Below, in pieces: positions 34,874 to 42,731 of a stretch of 64,000 nucleotides of DNA. Under the pieces are notes generated by a model. The model saw nothing but the letters and a program-made list of their open reading frames with translations, had not been told where the DNA came from and did no database searches. Origin of the DNA: Thermofilum uzonense (GTDB lineage Archaea > Thermoproteota > Thermoprotei > Thermofilales > Thermofilaceae); the NCBI RefSeq assembly GCF_000993805.1, contig NZ_CP009961.1:1450453-1514452 (forward strand). Reading direction: 5' to 3'. The position numbers and the translations under genes were made by a program. How positions within the stretch are numbered: the stretch's first letter is position 1; each line of letters starts with the position of its first letter.

Positions 34874-35968
34874 ATGCAGAGGCTGCTCATATGTCCAGCC
34901 TGTGGCAGGGAGACGGATAAGCTAGTTGAGGGTCTATGCGAGGACTGCTATAGGAAAGAGCACCCCTTACTCGAGTTGAAGTCTGATCATGTCGAGCTAC
35001 ATGTGTGCAGGATTTGTGGCTCGCTTAGTATAAGGAAGGACAAGTGGCTCTCCTCGCGAGAGGATCTGGAGGAGGATCTCGAGAAGAACATCTCAAAGAT
35101 AGCACGGGTACGTGGGCTCCTTCGAGAAGTTGACATAAAAGTCTCGGAGGACCTTTCCCTAATAATTATTAAGGCTAAAGGTAGAGCGTCAAACGAGCTT
35201 CGAAGCGACTACGTGGAGGAGCATGTGATGAAGGTGTTGACTAGGAAGACCGTCTGCGAGGCATGCCTCGGACAAGTCTCAAGAAGGAAGCACGCCTTAA
35301 TACAGATTAGGGCACGCGACCAGAGACTAGGCGAGAAACGGCTTAAGGAAATTTCCAAGATCATCGAGGATACCCTTACCGAGCTTTCAACACGCGACCC
35401 TTCAGCGGTTCCCGTGGAGGTTCAGCAAAAACCTGAGGGTCTCGACATATACTTCTCCGGGTATCCCGCTGCCAGAAAGGTCGCCGAGGCCCTGTCCAGG
35501 AGGATGTACGTTGAGGTTCTCGAGACAAGCAAGCTTATCGGTGTAGATGGGAGTGGTCGCGAGAAGTACAAGAGGACTATAAGGCTGCTGCTCCCAGGCT
35601 TCGTTCCCGGAGATGTAGTAAAATTGGACCAGGAGTTATATTATGTCTCAGCCTTATCGCAGCGGTATGTAGAGCTCTTGAACCTGCAGCGATACACGAA
35701 GGTTCGATTAAACCTCACCCGTGAGGTAACCTCAAAGATGAACGTAGTTGCCAGCGAAGAAGATCTGGCCGAGGGCCTGGTTCTTTCTAAGAGTGGGAAT
35801 TTTCTCCAGGTATTAAACCTGAGAACATACGAGACCTTCGAGGTATACCTAGAGAAAGCGGAGGCACTTACGATGTTCCCGGTATCAGAAAAGGTTAAGA
35901 TACTTCTCTTTGGAGAGAAAATTTACCTTATACCTTTCCAGTGTACTCCTCAAGAAGTAACTCGATAG
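34874..35968 (+). CDS. NMD3-like ribosome biogenesis protein
   Basis: Archaeal NMD3, homologue of the eukaryotic 60S export adaptor. The N-terminal zinc-binding region is visible as C-P-A-C ... C-E-D-C, C-R-I-C and C-E-A-C (about residues 8-135), followed by an eIF5A-like/OB C-terminal part. 364 residues from ATG 34874; GTG 34871 just upstream may also serve. Its 3' end overlaps the convergent RHH gene by 41 nt. Confidence 0.9.
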   Translation: MQRLLICPACGRETDKLVEGLCEDCYRKEHPLLELKSDHVELHVCRICGSLSIRKDKWLSSREDLEEDLEKNISKIARVRGLLREVDIKVSEDLSLIIIKAKGRASNELRSDYVEEHVMKVLTRKTVCEACLGQVSRRKHALIQIRARDQRLGEKRLKEISKIIEDTLTELSTRDPSAVPVEVQQKPEGLDIYFSGYPAARKVAEALSRRMYVEVLETSKLIGVDGSGREKYKRTIRLLLPGFVPGDVVKLDQELYYVSALSQRYVELLNLQRYTKVRLNLTREVTSKMNVVASEEDLAEGLVLSKSGNFLQVLNLRTYETFEVYLEKAEALTMFPVSEKVKILLFGEKIYLIPFQCTPQEVTR

Positions 35969-36095
35969 CGTGCCTGACAAGCTCAGAGATCGAAGAGTAC
36001 TTCTTGGACGCTACTAGCCTTTTCATCTCAAGGTACTCGCGCTCTTTAATCCTGAAATTAACCTTAACCAAGTCGCTGGGAGGCTTATCTGACAC
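35928..36095 (-). CDS. ribbon-helix-helix (CopG/MetJ-type) protein
   Basis: About 55 residues: a beta strand V-K-V-N-F-R-I-K followed by two helices with Y-S-S-I-S-E-L-V-R-H-A-I-E-L-L-L, the RHH pattern. A TATA-like run on the reverse strand (about 36119-36128) places a leaderless start at GTG 36095; GTG 36116 is the earlier alternative. It sits directly beside the TnpB-type RNA remnant at 36140-36175. No toxin partner gene is next to it. Confidence 0.78.
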   Translation of the reverse strand: MSDKPPSDLVKVNFRIKEREYLEMKRLVASKKYSSISELVRHAIELLLEEYTGKV

Positions 36096-36139
36096 AATTA
36101 TCCTTATCGCAAACACGGATAAATAGTTGTTACCACTCT

Positions 36140-36175
36140 GCCTGACCTCCTCCCCGCCCTGAAGGGCGAGGGTTC
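36140..36175 (-). mobile_element. remnant 3' RNA end of an IS605/TnpB-type element
   Basis: The reverse strand reads GAACCCTCGCCCTTC then AGGGCGGGGAGG, a hairpin of the type found at the right end of many archaeal TnpB elements, where the guide RNA scaffold ends. No TnpB coding sequence remains here: a cargo-module fragment begins directly at 36175. In the usual arrangement the lost gene would have lain on the higher-coordinate side. Confidence 0.6.
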
Positions 36176-36293
36176 CCTCAGGGCCTACGCGGGCATCCTC
36201 CCAGAATACAGGAAGACACTCAACGATATTGACGCGATGCTCAGGGAGCTGGAAGAACTCCGAAGCAGGATTGAAGGCCTCCTAGAGGAATGA
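36175..36293 (+). pseudogene. fragment of the TnpB-associated secreted-helix gene (copy A)
   Basis: Reads L-R-A-Y-A-G-I-L-P-E-Y-R-K-T-L-N-D-I-D-A then M-L-R-E-L-E-E-L-R-S-R-I-E-G-L-L-E-E and a stop at 36291-36293. This is the C-terminal module of the intact gene at 53699-54160, without start codon or promoter. The sequence after the stop (GAGAAGCGG) is shared with copy B. It abuts the RNA-end remnant at 36140-36175. Confidence 0.9.
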
Positions 36294-36304
36294 GAAGCGG
36301 CTAA

Positions 36305-36508
36305 GGCACACTAGGTACAACCTTAGAGGTTGCTTACACGGAACTGAAACAGGAGAAGAAGCATATTGCAGAGTACTACAGGAGCTCGCAAATCCACTTC
36401 TTTCTAATGGATGCAGTTAAGCAGGGGAAAATAGTCGAAAGAAGCCCATTGTTAAATTGGATGAGCCTAGAGGAGACTCCTCTTGATCAAGAGAAATCCG
36501 AAGCATAA
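36305..36508 (+). other. possible coding remnant without start codon
   Basis: An open stretch after copy A reads E-V-A-Y-T-E-L-K-Q-E-K-K-H-I-A-E-Y-Y and ends S-P-L-L-N-W-M-S-L-E-E-T-P-L-D-Q-E. It looks protein-like (amphipathic, charged) but has no usable start near its beginning and no family is recognised. It may be the tail of a gene truncated when the element inserted. The remaining bases up to 36600 hold only the S6e promoter region. Confidence 0.25.
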
Positions 36509-36614
36509 TTCTTTCAGAACCCTTTATTGAATGTAAACCGTCCTGCGTCACTGGTTGCCGGCTCCCGCGAAAAATCTTTATATCATATAATGCTCACGTA
36601 GGTCTGAGTTCGAT

Positions 36615-36986
36615 ATGCCGGAGTTCAAGCTCGTAATCTCTGACCCCACAACGGGAAAAGCTGAACAGATTGAGCTCAAAGGAGATCAAGCTTCAAGACT
36701 AATAGGCTACAAGATCGGAGACATCATTGATGGAGGGCTTATAGGCAGGCCTGGAGTCAAGCTCCAAATACGCGGAGGATCCGGCAGGGCAGGCGAGCCC
36801 ATGAGACCAGACATACCCGGAGCCAGGAAAGGATACTTCCTGTTATCCGGTCCTCCAGGCTATAAGCCTAAGGAGAAAGGGGAAAGAAGGCGCAGGTACG
36901 TTAGGGGGAACACGATCACAGACGACGTGGTTCAGATCAACCTTGTAATCATCGAGGGGAGCCAGGCAAGTGCCCAGCAATCCTAA
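36615..36986 (+). CDS. rps6e: 30S ribosomal protein S6e
   Basis: M-P-E-F-K-L-V-I-S-D-P-T-T-G-K at the start, then I-D-G-G-L-I-G-R-P-G-V-K-L-Q-I-R-G-G-S and G-A-R-K-G-Y-F-L, are the S6e signature. 123 residues, typical for archaea, which lack the phosphorylated eukaryotic tail. A TATA-like run (TTTATATCATATA, about 36578-36590) lies upstream. Confidence 0.95.
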   Translation: MPEFKLVISDPTTGKAEQIELKGDQASRLIGYKIGDIIDGGLIGRPGVKLQIRGGSGRAGEPMRPDIPGARKGYFLLSGPPGYKPKEKGERRRRYVRGNTITDDVVQINLVIIEGSQASAQQS

Positions 36987-37067
36987 AGCCAGTTCACTTT
37001 CACTTCTCCTCTCGGGGATTGCAGAAAAACCTAAACCTTTATAAGTTTATACGAGCTTCACCCACGT

Positions 37068-37394
37068 ATGAGTAAAAATCCCAAAGAACCCGAAGAGACA
37101 GAAGAATCCGAAATACCCCTCCCCGATGGCCAGACAACCCTCCTATGCGTCATACAACAGCTCCTGGGCTTCGACAGAGCCAGAGTCTTCTGCAGCGATG
37201 GGAAAATCAGGCTTTGCAGGATCCCTGGAAAGCTCAAAAAGCGCATGTGGATGAAGGTGGGAGACCTCGTCCTAGTCGCTCCCTGGGACTTTCAGCCAGA
37301 CAAGGGCGACATACTTTACAGATATACAGGGACCGAGATCCAAAGGCTTGAAAGAAAGGGGCTCTTAAAGGATCTTCACCAGCTTCTCGGCTAA
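37068..37394 (+). CDS. translation initiation factor aIF1A
   Basis: OB-fold factor that binds the A site of the small subunit during initiation. C-V-I-Q-Q-L-L-G-F-D-R-A-R-V-F-C-S-D-G and I-P-G-K-L-K-K-R-M-W-M define it, followed by V-G-D-L-V-L-V and G-D-I-L-Y-R-Y. 108 residues with an acidic N-terminal tail. Promoter: CTTTATAAGTTTAT, about 37037-37050. Confidence 0.94.
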   Translation: MSKNPKEPEETEESEIPLPDGQTTLLCVIQQLLGFDRARVFCSDGKIRLCRIPGKLKKRMWMKVGDLVLVAPWDFQPDKGDILYRYTGTEIQRLERKGLLKDLHQLLG

Positions 37395-37506
37395 CCAAAT
37401 GATAGTGTTTAAAGCCAACTCTGTATTGTCTTGATCTATATCTACATAGGCTCTTCCCCCTTAGAACAACACGTTTATATTCATCAGTTTTGTTATTTTT
37501 GAGAAA

Positions 37507-38166
37507 ATGCGATTGCCCTTAGGGCTGTTAATGTCCATAATTATAGCGATTCTCGCCGTTATGATTGCTGCAAAATTAGGTCCGCCTAACCCTCCCGCCC
37601 CTCAAGTAACTACCACGTCTCCACCCGTCACAGGACTCAGCGAGGACGAGAAGAAAGCTGCCCTTAGCGTGGTATTCCAGCACCCCCTCCTCGCCAAAAT
37701 TTTAAGTGGTAATAACTGGTCACTTGTTGAAGCGGGTTCATGGACACAGAACGGAGAGCTCGTAGGGGCGGCTCTACTTATAAGGCTTAACGAGCCGGTA
37801 TGGGTTGAAGGCTCCTTCTCGGACTTCGATGGTAAGAGTTATCGCGCGGCATTATGGATCGGTAGCTTGCACGTCTTAGTCGACCTCCGTGGGAGAAAAG
37901 TGGAGGCGATTTCTCCGGGGATGACCATACCACCGCAGTACAGCGAGCCATTATTGCCTGGACTGGAAAAAGCTAGACAAGTTGTAGCTAATCGTGTCCC
38001 CACGGCTCAGTCAATAGTCTTCAACGGTGTTTTCTACACTGACAAGTATCCAACGGGACTTGCCTTCTTTTACGTGAAAGACATGAAAGGCGAGTACTTT
38101 ATAGCTGTGAACCTTGCGACGATGAGTGTTGAAGACAAGTATACGGCTCCCGTCATCAAGAGGTGA
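37507..38166 (+). CDS. membrane-anchored extracytoplasmic protein of unknown function
   Basis: One N-terminal hydrophobic segment (about residues 4-24, L-L-M-S-I-I-I-A-I-L-A-V-M-I-A-A) is followed by a Pro/Thr-rich linker (residues 26-43) and a soluble domain of about 175 residues with alternating beta and helix. This is the layout of an outward-facing anchored protein. No family is recognised. The next gene overlaps its end, so the two are probably made together. Confidence 0.72.
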   Translation: MRLPLGLLMSIIIAILAVMIAAKLGPPNPPAPQVTTTSPPVTGLSEDEKKAALSVVFQHPLLAKILSGNNWSLVEAGSWTQNGELVGAALLIRLNEPVWVEGSFSDFDGKSYRAALWIGSLHVLVDLRGRKVEAISPGMTIPPQYSEPLLPGLEKARQVVANRVPTAQSIVFNGVFYTDKYPTGLAFFYVKDMKGEYFIAVNLATMSVEDKYTAPVIKR

Positions 38167-38171
38167 GTGTC

Positions 38172-38813
38172 ATGAATGTAAAGACATTGTCTCTATACCT
38201 GGCTATAGGAATTATTTTACTTTCCGTTCTGGTTTATCGTACGACGCTGGCTGCATCCACATCTAACTTGACCACGCTCTGCGTTGCAGAGGACTGTTTC
38301 TATAATTACGACTTTACTTCCACGAGCGTATCTTCTACGAACGTTGACTGGCCTGTAGGGTTACTCTTTTATGGGAACGCGGATGTAAACAAGGTCAAAA
38401 ACATCTACTGGGGCGTTACAATTTTCGCTAACCCAATGTATTTCTATATGAACGATGGAAGCGGTTGGATATGGGACGAGGATCGCGGCACTAAGGGTGT
38501 TGTATTTTCTAGCTACCTGAACAGCTGGGTCTACCTTCACATGAGGGTGTATGCGCCTAACCCTCCCGACTACGCCTATAATAGCTACTGGGGCAAATAC
38601 GTGCTGGCTACGGCTCACTACGACCAGTATCCGCTAGAAACTTGGAGTGGTTACAGCGAGTACGCTGAGAAAGACCTAGCCTCCATTGCTTCAAATAAAG
38701 GCTACGCGACTTTCCAGGATTGGGCGTACTTCTACAACACTGAGCCCTACAGAGTGGAGGGTAATCATATCTGGCTCAACAACGGTTATGCTACGGCGAT
38801 ATATGTTCCCTGA
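38172..38813 (+). CDS. secreted aromatic-rich protein of unknown function
   Basis: A signal peptide or anchor (residues about 5-25, L-S-L-Y-L-A-I-G-I-I-L-L-S-V-L-V) precedes about 190 residues very rich in Tyr and Trp (for example Y-W-G-V-T-I-F and Y-A-Y-N-S-Y-W-G-K-Y). One close pair of Cys (C-V-A-E-D-C) could form a disulfide. The composition suggests a beta-rich surface or sugar-binding protein, but no family is recognised. ATG 38172 is the likely start; GTG 38163 overlaps the preceding stop. Confidence 0.7.
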   Translation: MNVKTLSLYLAIGIILLSVLVYRTTLAASTSNLTTLCVAEDCFYNYDFTSTSVSSTNVDWPVGLLFYGNADVNKVKNIYWGVTIFANPMYFYMNDGSGWIWDEDRGTKGVVFSSYLNSWVYLHMRVYAPNPPDYAYNSYWGKYVLATAHYDQYPLETWSGYSEYAEKDLASIASNKGYATFQDWAYFYNTEPYRVEGNHIWLNNGYATAIYVP

Positions 38814-38895
38814 GATCAACTAGCTATTAAGAGGTTTTTCTTTCCTTTATCGATCGAGCGAGGCTTTAAGGTAGATATTCTTGGCGTCGAAAATT

Positions 38896-39145
38896 CCGCC
38901 GCCCTGCGCCACTGGGGGGCGGCTCCCGGTTGCCCTTCTTAGGGGTTATTGTTTCTGGCCTGGTGGCCGTGTTTTTTCTTCTCGGTGGCGGCTACTACGC
39001 CTTGGTGTGTCGGTATGAAGGCTTCGATCTTGCTTGGTGTTGGCGGGGTGTATCCCGCCTTGTGGGCGATGTTCAAGCATGCGTTTATGTCCGCGTTGAT
39101 CTCGAGGCCGCAGTTCTTTCACACGTATAGGCCGCGGTGGATCCT
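38896..39145 (-). pseudogene. TnpB C-terminal remnant with its 3' RNA element (copy b)
   Basis: The reverse strand matches the end of the TnpB gene at 51208-52740: the second half of the zinc finger, I-N-A-D-I-N-A-C-L-N-I-A-H-K-A-G, then T-H-Q-G-V-V-A-A, and the motif containing the stop (AACAATAACCCC). The RNA-like tail folds with stem GCCGCC/GGCGGC. Nearly all upstream coding sequence is missing; 39146-39300 shows no clear homology. It is head-to-head with the secreted gene and module copy B. Confidence 0.88.
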
Positions 39146-39310
39146 GACGCCGTGTTCCCTGGCGGCCCAGGCTAGCCAGCTGGTAGCCTGGCGGTGTCCC
39201 GTTCCCCCTGCTGACCAGCACAGCTGTTCGGCCTGCCCAGCGCGGCTCTACCGCTTCGAGTCGTGAAGCCCGCAGTAAAGCTTTTTTCACCGCTTTGAGT
39301 GTTCCAGTTG

Positions 39311-40699
39311 ATGGGCTGGAGGCTGGCAGCCCTCGTGGCGGCTGTCCTGGCAGTGCTCGCCTTGTTGCTCGTCTTCCCGCCGTCGAGGCAGAGCGGTGGG
39401 CAACACGGCCTGCAGGGCGGTGGGGTGGAGGCGCCCAGGCAGGTCCTCGTCTCGGCCACCGTGCTGGGGCAGGGTAGCCTTGCCCTCAACGGCACGCCAG
39501 TCTCGAACAGCACCCTGCTCCTGGGGCCCGGTGTCGTCAGCTTGGAGGCCAGGCCTGCAAGCGGGTGGAGGCTCAAGCAGCTCCTCGTCAACGGCTCGCC
39601 CGGGGTGGCTGACTGGCTAAGGATCAGGGGCAACACGAGCATCGCTGCTGTCTTCGAGCGGGTAAAGGTGAGGGTGGTGTTAGTGGTGGCTGGTGACGGG
39701 TTGCTCTACGTGAACGGTAGCTTAGCCGTGAACGGCACGGGCTCCAAGGAGCTGGAAGCCGAGCCGGGCGTGCTCCTGCTCGCTAGCCTAGAGCCCTGGA
39801 GCCCTTTCCTTCAGGCTAGGCTCTACGTGAACGGCACGCCCGTGGAGCGCTGCCCCTCCTGCCCTCCGGTCTACGCGGTGGAGGTGCGCGGGGACACTGA
39901 GCTCAGGGCAGTCTTCGAGCCCAGGAAGGTTGTGCTCCGCGTCGACGCTAAGGGCCTCGCCGCGAAGCTGGCCTCGAAGAGCTGGGAGCGCGTGGTCAAC
40001 GGCTCGGAGGTCATCGGGGCTACAGCGGGCGAGCCCGTGAACGTCACCTCTTACTGCCCCCCGAGCCCCGAGGCGAGGCCCTGCATCGTCGGCTGGGCCG
40101 TCAGGGTGCACGCGCCTACGGGCGTGCTCAACTCCACGGCCTCGGCTAACACCACCATTACCCCCGTCTACGACATCGAGCTCGAGGCAATCGTGCAGAA
40201 AGTGGTCGGCGGCATACCCAGCCCCATCCCCGGAGGCGTCCTCTACGCCGGCAGGGAGATCCCGGCGGAGGCGGTGCCGAGGCACGTGTGGCTTGACGTG
40301 AGGCCGTGGACCGCGAAGGTGGAGTACCTCGGCAACGGCACCTGGCTCATCGACGAGCCAGTCGGCAACGACCTCTACATCGCGGTGCCCCCGAACTGGT
40401 CCCTCGTAACCGTGGAGGCTTGGCTCGTGGATAGCTACGTTAAGCCCTACCTCGACGTCTATGTCGTCACCAGCAACAACCCCGTCCTCCGCTACAAGGG
40501 GGCGGGCACCTGCAGCTCCTTCCCCAGCTACGTGAGGATGACCCTCGCCAGGGACGGCAGAGTCCTCGAGAAGCCCGAGTACTGGTGCCTGGGAGATGGG
40601 TATAGCACTGTCGGCCCCGACCCGCAGGCCAGGGAGAACTACCTCCTCTTTAGGGTGGCCAGCGCTAAGCTCAAAGTGCGGGTATCGCTCCAGCCCTAA
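39311..40699 (+). CDS. large secreted protein with InlB-B-like repeats
   Basis: A signal sequence (about residues 3-25, rich in A, L, V) is followed by repeats of the type seen in divergent InlB B-repeat domains: S-L-A-L-N-G-T-P-V, then S-G-W-R-L-K-Q-L-L-V-N-G, then T-S-I-A-A-V-F-E; the pattern recurs with V-E-V-R-G-D-T-E-L-R-A-V-F-E. Many N-x-S/T sequons suggest N-glycosylation. 462 residues from ATG 39311. Base composition is visibly GC-richer than flanking genes. It lies between TnpB remnant b and module copy B, so it may be element cargo. Confidence 0.8.
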   Translation: MGWRLAALVAAVLAVLALLLVFPPSRQSGGQHGLQGGGVEAPRQVLVSATVLGQGSLALNGTPVSNSTLLLGPGVVSLEARPASGWRLKQLLVNGSPGVADWLRIRGNTSIAAVFERVKVRVVLVVAGDGLLYVNGSLAVNGTGSKELEAEPGVLLLASLEPWSPFLQARLYVNGTPVERCPSCPPVYAVEVRGDTELRAVFEPRKVVLRVDAKGLAAKLASKSWERVVNGSEVIGATAGEPVNVTSYCPPSPEARPCIVGWAVRVHAPTGVLNSTASANTTITPVYDIELEAIVQKVVGGIPSPIPGGVLYAGREIPAEAVPRHVWLDVRPWTAKVEYLGNGTWLIDEPVGNDLYIAVPPNWSLVTVEAWLVDSYVKPYLDVYVVTSNNPVLRYKGAGTCSSFPSYVRMTLARDGRVLEKPEYWCLGDGYSTVGPDPQARENYLLFRVASAKLKVRVSLQP

Positions 40700-40745
40700 G
40701 GGGCTGAGTGATAAATAAATACTGGCTTTTTCTCTCATTTACTCG

Positions 40746-41044
40746 ATGAGGCTAGCATTCGTAGGGCTAGCGCTCCTAGCAGCCACTCTCTCAGCGGCGC
40801 TCGCCGCGCAGGGCAAGCCGGTGGAGGGGCTATCAAGGCCTGGCAGGTTGACCATGCAGGAAGGGCGTACCACGCCCTGACGGAGGCGGTCGAGGAGGTG
40901 AACATTCGACGCACACGCATCGCCTCCCTAAGGATCTACGCGGGCATCCTCCCAGAATACAGGAAGACACTCGACAGCATAGACGCGATGCTCAGAGAGC
41001 TAGAAGAGCGCAGGAGCAGGATTGAAGGCCTCCTCGATGAATGA
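40746..41044 (+). pseudogene. broken copy of the TnpB-associated secreted-helix gene (copy B)
   Basis: From ATG 40746 a clean signal peptide is read (M-R-L-A-F-V-G-L-A-L-L-A-A-T-L, then A-L-A-A-Q-G). The frame then fails near 40835: the homologous sequence continues in another frame as A-W-Q-V-D-H-A-G-R-A-Y-H-A-L-T-E and ends in the common C-terminal module with stop at 41042-41044. Compared with the intact gene at 53699, most of the middle third is deleted. A TATA-like GATAAATAAATA remains upstream. Confidence 0.88.
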
Positions 41045-41142
41045 GAAGCGGAGAAGACATACCAGGGACATTGAAAGTAAAACGAGCCGATAGCGGGCCC
41101 GAACCGGGTTTCAACCCATAGGGTAAATAATATATTTGAATA

Positions 41143-41469
41143 CTAGTGGAGAGATTTCAGCGTCTTTGCTAGTTCTACGGAGAAGTTTCTCGGCACGCCC
41201 GAGAACCGTTTAACCTCTTCACCCCTGTGTATCACGATCACCGTGGGTAAGCCGTAGACGTCGAATCTCTCGGCCGCCTCTTTCTCTAGGTCAACGTTTA
41301 TCCTCAGGAAAACGACTTTTTCGCGGTCCTTAAAGTGCTTAGCAACTTGTTCAAGCATTTCCTCGATAGCCCTACAAGGGATACACCAGTCAGCGTAGAA
41401 GTCTAGCACCACTGCCTTCCCGCTTCTTATATGCTCCTCCACCTCTCTGAGTGAGGCGTTTTCAATCAT
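41143..41469 (-). CDS. thioredoxin-like protein (CxxC)
   Basis: Thioredoxin fold with active site D-W-C-I-P-C-R in the expected place (about residues 28-34) and the cis-Pro in Y-G-L-P-T-V-I-V. 108 residues. C-I-P-C is an unusual dipeptide between the cysteines (C-G-P-C is usual), which may shift its redox potential. Divergent from fen1, with 34 nt between start codons. Confidence 0.92.
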   Translation of the reverse strand: MIENASLREVEEHIRSGKAVVLDFYADWCIPCRAIEEMLEQVAKHFKDREKVVFLRINVDLEKEAAERFDVYGLPTVIVIHRGEEVKRFSGVPRNFSVELAKTLKSLH

Positions 41470-41503
41470 TCAAAAATTATAACCCTTAAGTCTTTAAAAC
41501 GTT

Positions 41504-42523
41504 GTGGGAACTTACCTCACGCCGATAATCACACGTACACGCATAGGCCTAAGGGGTCTAGCTGGAAAAGTCCTTGCAGTCGACGCCCTCAACTCTATAT
41601 ATCAGTTCCTAGCCCTCATAAGAGGCCCCAGAGGCGAACCTCTAAGGAGAAGTGACGGGAAAATAACCTCCCACCTCGTCGGCCTAGCATTCCGCTATTC
41701 AAGGCTGGCAATCGACTACTCGTGCCGCTTCATCTTCGTCTTCGACGGGCCTCCCCATCCACTCAAAAGACGTGAACTCGAAAAAAGGAGGGAGATGAGA
41801 AAGAAAGCAGAAGAAGAGTTCTACAGGCTTATCTCCTTAGGAGAGTACGAGAAGGCATTCTCGAAAGCAGTCGTAGCAGTGACTGTTGACGATTGGATAA
41901 TTGAGAGCTCTAAAAGGCTCATAGCCCTGATGGGGTGGCCTGTCATAGAGGCCCCGCATGATGCCGAGGCTCAGGCAGCACACATAGTGTCCCGCGGAGA
42001 CGCCTGGGCTGTAGCTACCTTGGACTGGGACGCGCTGCTCTACAACGCTCCGAGGCTAGTACGCTATGTCACTATAACAGGGACAGAGTGGCTTCCAAGC
42101 AAGCAGCGGGCTAGACGGCTTGAACCAGAGCTTGTAGAGATGAGTGTTGTCCTGGAAAAGCTAGGGATCAGTAGGCGCCAACTTGTAGAGGTCGCAATCC
42201 TTGTGGGCACGGACTATAACGAGGGAGTAAGGGGAGTTGGCCCTAAAAAAGCCTTGAAGCTTATCAGGACGTATGGGAGCATTGAGAGACTCCCCGAGAG
42301 CATTAAGAAATCCATACCCGGCTATGAGGACGTCTTAAACATCTTCATGAAACCGATAGTCTACGAGACTTACAGGCTAGAGTTCAGGGAGCCTGACTAT
42401 GAAGGACTAGAGCATTTCCTAGTGGATGAGAATGAGTTCTCTGAAGATCGTGTTAAGACACTGCTTGAGCGGCTGAGACGTGCCTGGGGGAAACAATTAC
42501 AGGCCCACCTAGACATGTTCTAG
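41504..42523 (+). CDS. fen: flap endonuclease FEN1
   Basis: Structure-specific 5' nuclease for Okazaki fragment maturation and base excision repair. The N-block has A-V-D-A-L-N-S-I-Y-Q-F-L and F-V-F-D-G-P-P; the I-block has P-H-D-A-E-A-Q-A-A and V-G-T-D-Y-N-E-G-V-R-G-V-G-P-K-K-A. GTG 41504 followed by Gly is preferred, since the family begins M-G. The protein ends Q-A-H-L-D-M-F, a degenerate PCNA-interacting motif. 339 residues. Confidence 0.95.
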   Translation: MGTYLTPIITRTRIGLRGLAGKVLAVDALNSIYQFLALIRGPRGEPLRRSDGKITSHLVGLAFRYSRLAIDYSCRFIFVFDGPPHPLKRRELEKRREMRKKAEEEFYRLISLGEYEKAFSKAVVAVTVDDWIIESSKRLIALMGWPVIEAPHDAEAQAAHIVSRGDAWAVATLDWDALLYNAPRLVRYVTITGTEWLPSKQRARRLEPELVEMSVVLEKLGISRRQLVEVAILVGTDYNEGVRGVGPKKALKLIRTYGSIERLPESIKKSIPGYEDVLNIFMKPIVYETYRLEFREPDYEGLEHFLVDENEFSEDRVKTLLERLRRAWGKQLQAHLDMF

Positions 42524-42731
42524 TAACAACACAATTTCTCTTCATGCTTTCCTAGCGGCTCCCACCAGGACGAGTCAAGGGTAACGTTAGGGCATAAGCT
42601 TACAAGGCACGGCTTCTGCCTGTAATAGAAAGGTCTCCCCAGTCTAGTTTCGATGCAACGTTGATTGCAAATTTAACCACCCACTTAATCTTTTAGTAAA
42701 GGGGGGTGTCACGGTAAGCTTTAGCGAGCTC

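Noticed and set aside
36615-37394. S6e and aIF1A as passengers of the mobile unit
   Set aside because: Both are ordinary core genes with their own promoters and normal length; the unit remnants lie outside them.
38949-39290. Frames over the 38.9-39.3 kb region on either strand as new genes
   Set aside because: They are out-of-frame readings of the decayed TnpB end; the correct frame shows TnpB homology.
41094-41130. tRNA fragment or attachment site (GGGTTTCAACCC)
   Set aside because: The bases form a short palindrome but lack a T-loop TTC-A pattern in either orientation, an acceptor match and an anticodon arm.
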